Positions 53,833 to 64,000 of a stretch of DNA of 64,000 nucleotides are shown piece after piece. Under the pieces are notes generated by a model. It did no database searches, was not told the origin of the DNA, and saw only the letters and a list, made by a program, of their open reading frames with translations. The translations under genes and the position numbers were made by a program. Positions within the stretch are counted from its first letter, which is position 1, and each line of letters begins with the position of its first letter. The stretch is taken from positions 6,324,001 through 6,388,000 of the forward strand of contig OZ017766.1 in NCBI GenBank assembly GCA_963969345.1, written 5' to 3'. Origin of the DNA: Turbatrix aceti. Taxonomy: Eukaryota > Nematoda > Chromadorea > Rhabditida > Panagrolaimidae.

Positions 53833-55562
53833 ATGGGTTCTGTAATACACGTTCTCGTCCTTCTCTGCTCACTGATATGCGCTTCAACAACTTTAAAAAT
53901 TTTGGTTTACAGTCCGACGGTCAGCAAAAGTCATATGTTGTCCAATGGACGTATTGCGGATACATTAGCTGCTGCTGGACACAATGTGGTATGTTATACG
54001 GTTTAAACAATGCATAGTGACGTAAGCTATTTACAGACTTTTGTTGAATCGGAATTCGTATTACCCGCAGATTCAATAGTCTCGACCAAACTTTCAAACA
54101 GAATAATATTAGATGGATTTGATATCCCTTCGGCTAGAGAAAGCCTCAAGACTTTTTTTTCGGACGTTTTCAAACCGGATCCATCTATCTATGAATCATT
54201 AACTTCAGATAGATACAACATGATATCAGGATTTACAAAAAGAAATTGCAAAGGTGAGTTACAAAAACACAAATCGCATTACTGACAACGGCTTTTTTAG
54301 TCATGGTTGAAAAGCATGGAGCTTTCTGGGAGAACCTAAAATCCGAAGAATTTGATATCTTTATCGCCGAACAAGTTGATATGTGTGCGCCCGGTCTGAG
54401 GCATCTCATGGGCGCCAAATCATTTATCTGGGTTTCAAGTTGTCCCCTCATGGAATATATTACCAGTGTCCTTGGTATTCCATCTACTCAAAGTTTTGTT
54501 CCAACAGTGTTTGCTGACTATCCTCATCTTACTGATCAGATGACGATGTATGAGCGACTACGAAACATTATTGACGTATACAATGGAAAACGAGTGCATG
54601 AAGTCGCCGCAGAAGAGGCAGACAAAATTTTCCAGAAACATTACGGCGCTAACTTTCCTAAAACAATTGACATCTTGCATAACGTATCTTTGGTTTACGT
54701 GCTGGCAGATGAATTCCTCAGCTTTCCGAGACCCGTCCAACATAACGTCATCTACGTCGGAGGCTTGGGAATTAACAACACTAAAGCAGAGCTCAAAGAA
54801 CCGTTTATATCCGAAATGCAAAAAGGAAAGAAAGGTGTTGTATTATTTTCTATGGGTTCCGTCATGCAAACAAAACACGTGCCTATGTCGATGAAGGAAA
54901 ATCTTATCGCGGTTCTTTCACAGTTTCCGGATTACCACTTTATTGTCAAGGTCGATGAAGATGATCCAGATTTCACACCTTTGGCAAAGAACGTACAAAA
55001 CATCAAACTCGTACATTGGGCTCCACAACCGGGAATCTTGGCCCATGATCGACTCAAACTATTCATCACTCATGGAGGTTACAACAGTCTGATGGAAGTC
55101 ATATACGCTGCCAAACCAGTCGTTACGCTTCCCATGTTTGGAGATCAGTGGACTAACGCATACGTAGCGCAGCGGAATGGCTTCGGGAGAGTGTTTGACA
55201 AACGTCTTCTGGTAGAATCTCCGAACGAGTTCCGTGATCTACTAAAAAATACTTTGGATAACAAGCAAACCTTGCACGAACATGCATTGCGAATCCGTAA
55301 TCTCATTCGTACCAAGCCGATGGGTGCCAACGAGCGACTTCTGAAGTATACAAAATTCGTCGGAGAAAACAGGGAATTCCCTGAACTCCACGTTGAAGGC
55401 AGGAAATTGCCTACAATTGTTTATTACAATTTGGACATCATTGCCCTTTTGTTGGCCGGAGCAATTGTTGCGACGGCAGCCATAATTGTGGTTACCGTAT
55501 TCGTCATTAGAAGTGTTGTTTTGCCATTGCTGGCAACAATTGAAAAAGAAAAGACAGCTTGA
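53833..55562 (+). CDS. UGT-7: UDP-glucuronosyltransferase, array copy 3, with a conversion patch
   Basis: Exons 53833-53988, 54037-54253, 54301-55562; 544 residues. Identical to UGT-5 except for a patch at residues about 441-449, KNTLDNKQTLHEH instead of KTTLENEEILHEH (bases about 55209-55276). That patch matches UGT-9. Sequence on either side is the standard array sequence, including HALRIRNLIRTKPMGANERL, so only the short patch was copied. Enzyme otherwise intact. Confidence 0.9.
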
Positions 55563-56090
55563 ATAAATTTGCAAAGAATCTATCACGTCGCAGGTGCATG
55601 AAATGCAAAAAAATTACTTCACATTCTCGTTGACTATGTTTACCCTGTACAAAAACAGTTTTTCGGATATATGAAAAATATAATAAATATTATGTATATT
55701 ATGTAATGCATTGTATTTACTTAGATACAATCGGAAAAAACCAACATTTGAACACTCTTTGATTTTACTCCGGAGTGTTATCACTCTTATCATGTCTTAA
55801 AACTGAAAAAAAACAAACATGATCTTTTTTATACTCCAATGTTTGTTCGATAACCCTTTCCAAAAGCAATTTACCGCAAGTTAGTATAGTAAATATCAGA
55901 TGGTTGTCATTTCTATGTATTTTGTGGTCACCGATAAATCGATGACGTTCAAATGCATCAGTGAACTCGACTTTGCACCTGATACCCTGTTTTGTGTCAC
56001 AATTGTGCTCAATCGCATTATCAAATCAACCTTAAAAAGACACTGTTGATCATAGACTATAATGTTACCCTACTCAGTTAAACATTCTGA

Positions 56091-57820
56091 ATGGGTTCTG
56101 TAATACACGTTCTCGTCCTTCTCTGCTCACTGATATGCGCTTCAACAACTTTAAAAATTTTGGTTTACAGTCCGACGGTCAGCAAAAGTCATATGTTGTC
56201 CAATGGACGTATTGCGGATACATTAGCTGCTGCTGGACACAATGTGGTATGTTATACGGTTTAAACAATGCATAGTGACGTAAGCTATTTACAGACTTTT
56301 GTTGAATCGGAATTCGTATTACCCGCAGATTCAATAGTCTCGACCAAACTTTCAAACAGAATAATATTAGATGGATTTGATATCCCTTCGGCTAGAGAAA
56401 GCCTCAAGACTTTTTTTTCGGACGTTTTCAAACCGGATCCATCTATCTATGAATCATTAACTTCAGATAGATACAACATGATATCAGGATTTACAAAAAG
56501 AAATTGCAAAGGTGAGTTACAAAAACACAAATCGCATTACTGACAACGGCTTTTTTAGTCATGGTTGAAAAGCATGGAGCTTTCTGGGAGAACCTAAAAT
56601 CCGAAGAATTTGATATCTTTATCGCCGAACAAGTTGATATGTGTGCGCCCGGTCTGAGGCATCTCATGGGCGCCAAATCATTTATCTGGGTTTCAAGTTG
56701 TCCCCTCATGGAATATATTACCAGTGTCCTTGGTATTCCATCTACTCAAAGTTTTGTTCCAACAGTGTTTGCTGACTATCCTCATCTTACTGATCAGATG
56801 ACGATGTATGAGCGACTACGAAACATTATTGACGTATACAATGGAAAACGAGTGCATGAAGTCGCCGCAGAAGAGGCAGACAAAATTTTCCAGAAACATT
56901 ACGGCGCTAACTTTCCTAAAACAATTGACATCTTGCATAACGTATCTTTGGTTTACGTGCTGGCAGATGAATTCCTCAGCTTTCCGAGACCCGTCCAACA
57001 TAACGTCATCTACGTCGGAGGCTTGGGAATTAACAACACTAAAGCAGAGCTCAAAGAACCGTTTATATCCGAAATGCAAAAAGGAAAGAAAGGTGTTGTA
57101 TTATTTTCTATGGGTTCCGTCATGCAAACAAAACACGTGCCTATGTCGATGAAGGAAAATCTTATCGCGGTTCTTTCACAGTTTCCGGATTACCACTTTA
57201 TTGTCAAGGTCGATGAAGATGATCCAGATTTCACACCTTTGGCAAAGAACGTACAAAACATCAAACTCGTACATTGGGCTCCACAACCGGGAATCTTGGC
57301 CCATGATCGACTCAAACTATTCATCACTCATGGAGGTTACAACAGTCTGATGGAAGTCATATACGCTGCCAAACCAGTCGTTACGCTTCCCATGTTTGGA
57401 GATCAGTGGACTAACGCATACGTAGCGCAGCGGAATGGCTTCGGGAGAGTGTTTGACAAACGTCTTCTAGTAGAATCTCCGAACGAGTTCCGTGATCTAC
57501 TGAAAACTACTTTGGAAAACGAGGAAATCCTGCACGAACATGCATTGCGAATCCGTAATCTCATTCGTACCAAGCCGATGGGTGCCAACGAGCGACTTCT
57601 GAAGTATACAAAATTCGTCGGAGAAAACAGGGAATTCCCTGAACTCCACGTTGAAGGCAGGAAATTGCCTACAATTGTTTATTACAATTTGGACATCATT
57701 GCCCTTTTGTTGGCCGGAGCAATTGTTGCGACGGCAGCCATAATTGTGGTTACCGTATTCGTCATTAGAAGTGTTGTTTTGCCATTGCTGGCAACAATTG
57801 AAAAAGAAAAGACAGCTTGA
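56091..57820 (+). CDS. UGT-8: UDP-glucuronosyltransferase, array copy 4
   Basis: Exons 56091-56246, 56295-56511, 56559-57820; 544 residues, same protein as UGT-5 and UGT-6. It is followed within 150 bp by the assembly gap at 57965. Confidence 0.9.
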
Positions 57821-57964
57821 ATAAATTTGCAAAGAATCTATCACGTCGCAGGTGCATGAAATGCAAAAAAATTACTTCACATTCTCGTTGACTATGTTTA
57901 CCCTGTACAAAAACAGTTTTTCGGATATATGAAAAATATAATAAATATTATGTATATTATGTAA

Positions 57965-58164
57965 NNNNNNNNNNNNNNNNNNNNNNNNNNNNNNNNNNNN
58001 NNNNNNNNNNNNNNNNNNNNNNNNNNNNNNNNNNNNNNNNNNNNNNNNNNNNNNNNNNNNNNNNNNNNNNNNNNNNNNNNNNNNNNNNNNNNNNNNNNNN
58101 NNNNNNNNNNNNNNNNNNNNNNNNNNNNNNNNNNNNNNNNNNNNNNNNNNNNNNNNNNNNNNNN
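57965..58164. other. Assembly gap (200 N) inside the UGT array
   Basis: Flanks are tattatgtaa on the left and gcattgtatt on the right. Other units read gtaatgcattg here, so the flanks abut except for one base. The gap therefore stands for zero or a whole number of extra 2258-bp units. Confidence 0.95.
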
Positions 58165-58547
58165 GCATTGTATTTACTTAGATACAATCGGAAAAAACCA
58201 ACATTTGAACACTCTTTGATTTTACTCCGGAGTGTTATCACTCTTATCATGTCTTAAAACTGAAAAAAAACAAACATGATCTTTTTTATACTCCAATGTT
58301 TGTTCGATAACCCTTTCCAAAAGCAATTTACCGCAAGTTAGTATAGTAAATATCAGATGGTTGTCATTTCTATGTATTTTGTGGTCACCGATAAATCGAT
58401 GACGTTCAAATGCATCAGTGAACTCGACTTTGCACCTGATACCCTGTTTTGTGTCACAATTGTGCTCAATCGCATTATCAAATCAACCTTAAAAAGACAC
58501 TGTTGATCATAGACTATAATGTTACCCTACTCAGTTAAACATTCTGA

Positions 58548-60277
58548 ATGGGTTCTGTAATACACGTTCTCGTCCTTCTCTGCTCACTGATATGCGCTTC
58601 AACAACTTTAAAAATTTTGGTTTACAGTCCGACGGTCAGCAAAAGTCATATGTTGTCCAATGGACGTATTGCGGATACATTAGCTGCTGCTGGACACAAT
58701 GTGGTATGTTATACGGTTTAAACAATGCATAGTGACGTAAGCTATTTACAGACTTTTGTTGAATCGGAATTCGTATTACCCGCAGATTCAATAGTCTCGA
58801 CCAAACTTTCAAACAGAATAATATTAGATGGATTTGATATCCCTTCGGCTAGAGAAAGCCTCAAGACTTTTTTTTCGGACGTTTTCAAACCGGATCCATC
58901 TATCTATGAATCATTAACTTCAGATAGATACAACATGATATCAGGATTTACAAAAAGAAATTGCAAAGGTGAGTTACAAAAACACAAATCGCATTACTGA
59001 CAACGGCTTTTTTAGTCATGGTTGAAAAGCATGGAGCTTTCTGGGAGAACCTAAAATCCGAAGAATTTGATATCTTTATCGCCGAACAAGTTGATATGTG
59101 TGCGCCCGGTCTGAGGCATCTCATGGGCGCCAAATCATTTATCTGGGTTTCAAGTTGTCCCCTCATGGAATATATTACCAGTGTCCTTGGTATTCCATCT
59201 ACTCAAAGTTTTGTTCCAACAGTGTTTGCTGACTATCCTCATCTTACTGATCAGATGACGATGTATGAGCGACTACGAAACATTATTGACGTATACAATG
59301 GAAAACGAGTGCATGAAGTCGCCGCAGAAGAGGCAGACAAAATTTTCCAGAAACATTACGGCGCTAACTTTCCTAAAACAATTGACATCTTGCATAACGT
59401 ATCTTTGGTTTACGTGCTGGCAGATGAATTCCTCAGCTTTCCGAGACCCGTCCAACATAACGTCATCTACGTCGGAGGCTTGGGAATTGACAACACTAAA
59501 GCAGAGATCAAGGAACCGTTTATATCTGAGATGCAAAAGGGCAAAAAAGGTGTTGTTTTCTTCTCTATGGGTTCCGCTATGCAAACAAAGCAAATGCCTC
59601 TAACAATGAAACAGAATCTCATTGCGGCTCTTTCTCAGTTCCCGGATTACCACTTTATTGTCAAAGTCGATGAAGATGATCCAGATTTCACACCTTTGGC
59701 AAAGAACGTACGAAACATCAAACTCGTACATTGGGCCCCACAACCGGGAATCCTGGCCCATGATCGACTCAAACTATTCATCACTCATGGAGGTTACAAC
59801 AGTCTGATGGAAGTCATCTACGCCGCCAAACCAGTCATTACACTTCCCATGTTTGGAGATCAGTGGACTAACGCATACGTAGCGCAGCGCAATGGCTTCG
59901 GGAGAGTGTTTGACAAACGTCTTCTGGTAGAATCTCCGAACGAGTTCCGTGATCTACTAAAAAATACTTTGGATAACAAGCAAACCTTGCACGAACACGC
60001 ACTTCGCATTCGAAACCTCATTCGAACGAAGCCGATGGGCGCTACTGAACGGCTTTTGGCATACACAAAATTCGTAGGGGAAAACGGAGAATTCCCTGAA
60101 CTCCATGTCGAAGGAAGAAAGATGTCCACGATGGTTTATTACAATTTGGACATCGTTGCGCTTTTGTTGATTGGATCAACTGTTGCGTTGACTTCTATAA
60201 CTGTAGTTACCGTTTTTGTTATTAGAAATGTTGTTTTGCCATTGTTGGCGATAAGTGTAAAAGAAAAAAAGGCATGA
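58548..60277 (+). CDS. UGT-9: UDP-glucuronosyltransferase, chimeric last copy
   Basis: Exons 58548-58703, 58752-58968, 59016-60277; 544 residues. Up to about base 59487 it equals the array copies. From there it differs steadily (GIDNTKAEIKEPF, SMGSAMQTKQMPLTMKQNL) and its end is UGT-1-like (GSTVALTSITVVTVFVIRN, tail KEKKA). The 3' flank also matches UGT-1 for a short way (gcatgaataaatattgaatg). Key motifs are intact (WAPQPGILAHD, HGGYNS, GDQ). It marks the right border of the array. Confidence 0.9.
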
Positions 60278-60832
60278 ATAAATATTGAATGCTTGTTTAC
60301 AGAAGTTTTCATTTTGGAAGCGATTTGGTCATCCTGATTTTACAGGTAAAAATATTGTGATCAGTTTTTCGGAATATTGTCTTTGTTAATTGAAAATTTT
60401 GAATTGTTCAATAATCAAAACTGAAAACAACTTACCGTATCACTACACCATCGCTGCAAACGCCTTTGTAAAAAAATAGCGGCAAAACGCATATGCACTC
60501 ACAATCAAAGCACACAGAGATGGTGAAATTCGTTTTCGCATCGAGACCATGTGCATGTGCCGTTTGTTTGTTTGCATTTTGGCGCGGTGTGCGCGCATCA
60601 TGCGATTGCGATCGCGTCTTTCGGCAAGACTCTCGCAATAACTCTCGTATCGAACTCTCGCCAGCGGATAAAAAGTCATCACTTGATTGCTTTTTTTGCG
60701 GCATGTTTTGTTTTCTCTCTTTGGATGCCTATTTTCAGTGTTTTGTCCATATTTGCGGGGTTCAGAATGTTTGGATGTTTCCGGGATCGTGTTTTTCTTC
60801 GACATTTCACAATATCTTGATTTCAGGCTGAA
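60278..60832. other. Intergenic between UGT-9 and the BED-finger gene
   Basis: No gene supported. ORFs on both strands in 60443-60831 overlap each other and lack domains. It ends in tcttgatttcaggctgaaATGG, an acceptor-like site eight bases before the next start. Confidence 0.5.
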
Positions 60833-63347
60833 ATGGCAGCGGTATCTGGCTCTGGACTCGACCCATCGAGCTCATCGACGTCGAAAATCTTCGATTTCGT
60901 TTGCGTCTCTCACAGCGAATTGAACCAACTTGCCGACCACGCCCCCAGTTCCCAAAATGGCGCCATCACCCCTCCGCCAGCTAATCACCCCGCCAAGAAG
61001 CGTATGCGAATCGTATCGTCACCTGGCTTGCCGGATGTCAAAGACAACCCGAAAAATAAGCGAAGATGCCGTAACGGAGTCCATTCTCAAAAAACCGCCG
61101 AGGTTTGGCGTTTTTTTGTGCCAATTCCGACCGAGTGCGCTGCTACCTGCATGATTTGCTCCAAGGTAATCAAGGCGACAAACGGCAGCACGACTGGCAT
61201 GATCCGGCATCTGAAAGGCTGTCACCGAGATGAATACCAGATTCTGCAAACTGCAATGCAACAAAACATGATCCGCAAAATCGGTTGGTTTTTTTTGGCG
61301 TTAAAAGTGCAAGTTTTGTGATTCGGTTATTTTTAAAAAATTTTTTAGAAGCTAAAGTTGGCACCCGGCGAACTCAGCATGGCGGCGACTCGGAATCTGA
61401 TTCTACGGCACTGCCCGACGATGTAAATCGTATTTCTGGCAAGATGGATTCTGGCGAGGCGTCAACTTCGGTTATCTCAGAAGGTATGTGGCGGGGGAAC
61501 TTTTTTGAAATTTAAGAAATTTTTGCCAAATATGATTGTAGCTTTTGCCTTTTTTGACGTTTTTTGACACGTTGTAGCTAAAAAACTACGGCATTTACAA
61601 ATCTGGAGTACAAATTGATCGACGTAATTTCTGATGGAGAGTCCGATAAAAATATAAAAAATATAGGGTTTTCACCTTGAAAAATCGCCCAAACAAATGT
61701 TGTCATTGTGACCATTTTTTAAATGCGATTTTCGGCACTTTTCAAGGTGATAACCCTATATTTTTATATTTTTCTAGAATTCTCCGTCGAAAATACCGTC
61801 GATCAAAATGTACCTTGGCTTTGGAAATGCCCTAGTTTTTTAGGTACAACGTTCCAAAAATCGTCAAAAAATGTCAAAAAACGATTTAGGTAAATCTACC
61901 TTTTGGCAAATAAATTTTAGGAAAAATTTCCAAAAACTTCACTGACACATTTCTTTTCAGATGACCACGGGAAGTTGAATTCCATGGAGCGACCAGTCTC
62001 GACTCCCGTTTCTTCGACTACGCCTGAATCTGCCTCAATTGACGTCGTCGAGGTCAAAAAGAAGCCAGAACATCCCCTGCCAACCAAATGGGATCCAATC
62101 AGCGACATTAATGCTCAAATTGCATTTCTCATCGTTTTGGGCGTGTTGAACGTCGAAGTTGTGGATAACCCGCTTTTCCGCAATTTTCTCAGTTTTCTTT
62201 CTCCCGACGCGAACTTGAACTTGGCTTCTGCGGAGGAGTTTCGCACCCAGATTCTTCCTGCTTTGAACTCCTGTGGTTTTGGGGCTCAGACGGTGGCTGC
62301 CAATAAGTATGTTTTTTTTTGGTTTTGAATTTCTTTTTCATTTTCACTAGCCTGCATTTTTCGAATTTTTGTATTTTTTTTTCAGCGCTCATCAGACCCA
62401 CACCTGCGCGGATGACACCTGCAGCGTTTCTCCAGTCTCGTCAACAGAATCCGGATTTTACGATGACGAACTGCGGCACTCAAGCACCGATTTTAGTTCA
62501 TCCGTAAATGACTTGCCGGTGGAAACCGACTTCAACAAGTTGCTCGACTACATCGGCCACGGCATTTTTCCAATGGTGAACAAAAAAAATTTTTTTTCAC
62601 GGCAAGTGACTGTTTTTTTTTAATTTTTACAGGATGCTCTACAAAACCTGATGACTCGCTGCCAAAGAGCGTACAACGCGATGAAGGACTCTGAATTTGT
62701 TCGCTCCAAGCTGTTCGAGCTGCTGGACACCGATTGCAAAACTGATAACATTGACGTCTATCTCGGAGACTTGAACGGCATCGGCGATCTGCTTCGGCTC
62801 TGGAAACCGCTCTGCTTTGGAGGTTTGTTGGTTGTTTGCAAGGTTTTACCCAAATCGTAAAAATCGGCCGTTCCAAAAAAATTAGGGCATTTTTTTCCAA
62901 AAAAAATATTTTTTTTTTAAATTTTTTTTTCCAAAAAAATTCTTTTTTTTCTAAAAAATTAATTTTTCCAAAAAAAATTTAAAAACAGGATTTTTTGGAA
63001 AATTTCTTTTTCCGTGCGTTTAAAAAACTGCTTTTTTTTACTTTTTATGTGTGAACAATTTTTTTTTTAATTTTTTATCAGGTAATCAATTTTTTCGCAG
63101 TTTAATTTTTTTTCATTGAAATTTAAATTAAAATTGTTTTCAACAAAATTTGTTCGAAACGTTGTCAAATTTTGAAAATTTACCTAAAACGTAGCAATTT
63201 TTTTTTTATTTTTTTTCAGTAAAATGCTCCAAAGCGATCAACACCCTCATCCAAAATGGCATTCTCACCGGTATCTCTCTTTTTGACCCCGAAGATCTCG
63301 AACTCCTCACCGCCGTTCACCACCACATCACAAGTCTGTACAATTGA
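60833..63347 (+). CDS. BED-type zinc-finger protein
   Basis: Six exons (60833-61283, 61349-61483, 61961-62306, 62386-62575, 62633-62822, 63220-63347) join in frame to 479 residues. The BED finger is at residues about 88-131: EVWRFF, then Cys106-x2-Cys109, NGSTTGMIRHL and His126/His131. BED fingers bind DNA and occur in transposase-derived and chromatin-boundary regulators. Upstream residues 54-78 are basic (KKRMRI, NPKNKRRCR), a likely nuclear signal. The carboxyl half is Ser/Thr-rich with several predicted short helices and no hAT dimerisation domain that I can recognise, so this is not an obvious transposase. Likely a nuclear DNA-binding regulator; targets unknown. Confidence 0.82.
61505..61935. 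repeat. Palindromic MITE-like repeat A, copy 5, in intron 2 of the BED gene
   Basis: Arms share aaactacggcatttacaaat, aattgatcgacgtaatttc and gttttcaccttgaaaaat on the left with reverse counterparts on the right (cttttcaaggtgataaccct). The outer right end caaataaattttaggaaaaa corresponds to other copies. Confidence 0.65.
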
Positions 63348-63575
63348 TTCCATCCAATTTCCCACCTGTTTATTGTTTTTCATCCATACCCCAACTTGAA
63401 TTTTGTTCAGTGAGCTTCAACTGCAGTTGTTGCTAAAAAAAGGTGACGTACTGTTTTTGTTGATCAACAATCGTGCTTATCAGCGTGTTTGTTTTTGGAC
63501 AACATTCTGGCTCGTGTGCATTTTTGATGACTTCCAGGTACACCTGTACACCTGGGCAGTTGTAGCGCCCCCAGC

Positions 63576-64000
63576 ATGGCTCTTGTTCTCTGGATTGTCG
63601 GCTTTGCAGCTCTTGTTTTTGCCTGGAAAAAGCTCATTGCATACGCAATAGACCGGAAAAACTTTATCCAGGCTATCGACCGATTTGATGGGCCTCCGGC
63701 TGTGCCAATTCTTGGATGCGCTGCGTACTTTAAATTTGGAGTCGACGGTAGGAATTCGGAACAGGGATGGGCGAACGGTAGAGTTTGTTCGCGAACAGAA
63801 TTGATTTTTTTCGTTTGAGGTTGTTCGCGAACAGATTTAATTTTTTCTGAGTTCGTTCGCGAACATTTTTTTACTTGTTCGCAAACAGATTTTTTTAGAA
63901 TTTTTTGTTTGTTTGCAAACAGATTTTTTTATTTGGGTTTTCGACCAAGATAGGGCGAACAGCTGTTTTTTTGTTCGCATACAAATACGAACAGTTTTAA
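63576..64000 (+). CDS. Cytochrome P450, CYP4-like, first exon only (cut by window end)
   Basis: Exon 63576-63747 encodes 57 residues: a membrane anchor (ALVLWIVGFAALVFAWK), a short charged stretch, then AIDRFDGPPAVPILGCAAYF, the Pro-rich hinge of microsomal P450s as found in the CYP4 family. The donor GTAGGA follows GVDG. The haem-binding region would lie outside the window, so the class rests on the amino terminus only. The remainder to 64000 is intron. CYP4 enzymes are ER mono-oxygenases for fatty acids and foreign compounds. Confidence 0.7.
63785..64000. repeat. Palindromic TGTTCGCGAACA repeat in the P450 intron
   Basis: Five units about 30 bp apart contain tgttcgcgaaca or the variants ttcgttcgcgaaca, tgttcgcaaaca and tgtttgcaaaca, each followed by gattttttt or a similar T-run. 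A scrambled last unit follows near 63957. Confidence 0.65.

Larger units (their letters stand above)
47941..59487 (+). repeat. 2258-bp tandem UGT array (about five units)
   Basis: Each unit runs from the middle of exon 3 of one UGT, across its 3' end and about 530 bp of intergenic DNA, to the middle of exon 3 of the next. Starts of successive genes are 2258 bp apart (49317, 51575, 53833, 56091); the last step is 2457 because of a 200-N gap. Units are nearly identical over coding, intronic and spacer DNA. The left border is inside UGT-4, the right border inside UGT-9. Confidence 0.9.

Noticed and set aside
47941..59487. CRISPR-like interpretation of the regular repeats
   Set aside because: Units are 2258 bp and contain whole genes; this is a gene array in a eukaryote.
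60443..60831. Overlapping ORFs of 90-120 codons on both strands
   Set aside because: They overlap one another in opposite directions, have no splice-consistent extension and no domain; judged to be chance in GC-richer upstream DNA.
1..64000. tRNA, rRNA and spliced-leader RNA genes
   Set aside because: None recognised on reading both strands; a covariance-model scan was not possible here, so absence is not proven.

Overview
This looks like nuclear DNA of a nematode. Genes have many introns, mostly with GTAAGT/GTGAGT donors and short T-rich TTTTCAG acceptors. Introns are AT-rich and exons GC-rich. The UDP-glucuronosyltransferases (UGTs) carry the nematode-type amino-terminal motif, and several start codons sit just behind an acceptor-like TTTTCAG, as expected for spliced-leader trans-splicing. 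The species cannot be named from the sequence. I joined exons by hand, and every multi-exon model listed as intact keeps frame across all its introns.

Layout, left to right. (1) 453-4016 (-): autophagy protein ATG16. (2) 5251-5761 (-): small four-helix membrane protein, with a broken relative beside it. (3) 6345-9545: two inverted copies of a Gly-rich secreted protein gene flanking a secreted endonuclease/exonuclease/phosphatase-fold enzyme. (4) 10264-11614: TTAA-flanked fold-back transposon, followed by a long non-coding stretch to 14415. (5) 14416-15962 (+): multi-helix membrane protein, possibly a chemoreceptor. (6) 16688-28296: a housekeeping block on mRNA, rRNA and mitochondrial tRNA processing: Fip1 (-), DHX37-type DEAH helicase (+) and TRMT10C/MRPP1-type protein (+).

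(7) 29405-60277: a UGT cluster with nine loci. UGT-1 has a one-base frameshift. UGT-2 and UGT-3 are split by DNA transposons inside exons. UGT-4 has lost its 5' end. UGT-5 to UGT-9 are full-length 544-residue genes in a 2258-bp tandem array. A CYTH-domain gene lies 104 bp behind UGT-1. A duplicated set of intronless ORFs (a one-helix peptide, a 307/312-residue multi-helix membrane protein, and a possible 33-residue secreted peptide) sits between the damaged UGTs. (8) 60833-63347 (+): BED zinc-finger protein. (9) From 63576: first exon of a CYP4-like cytochrome P450, cut by the window end.

The intact UGTs should be ER membrane enzymes conjugating sugars to small lipophilic compounds. The P450 at the right edge would supply phase I chemistry next to them. 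The cluster is evolving by unequal crossing-over, local gene conversion and transposon insertion. The most novel-looking material is the intronless membrane-protein locus, whose two copies are almost identical except in one predicted loop, and the two unrelated transposons that share a small spliced gene-like segment.
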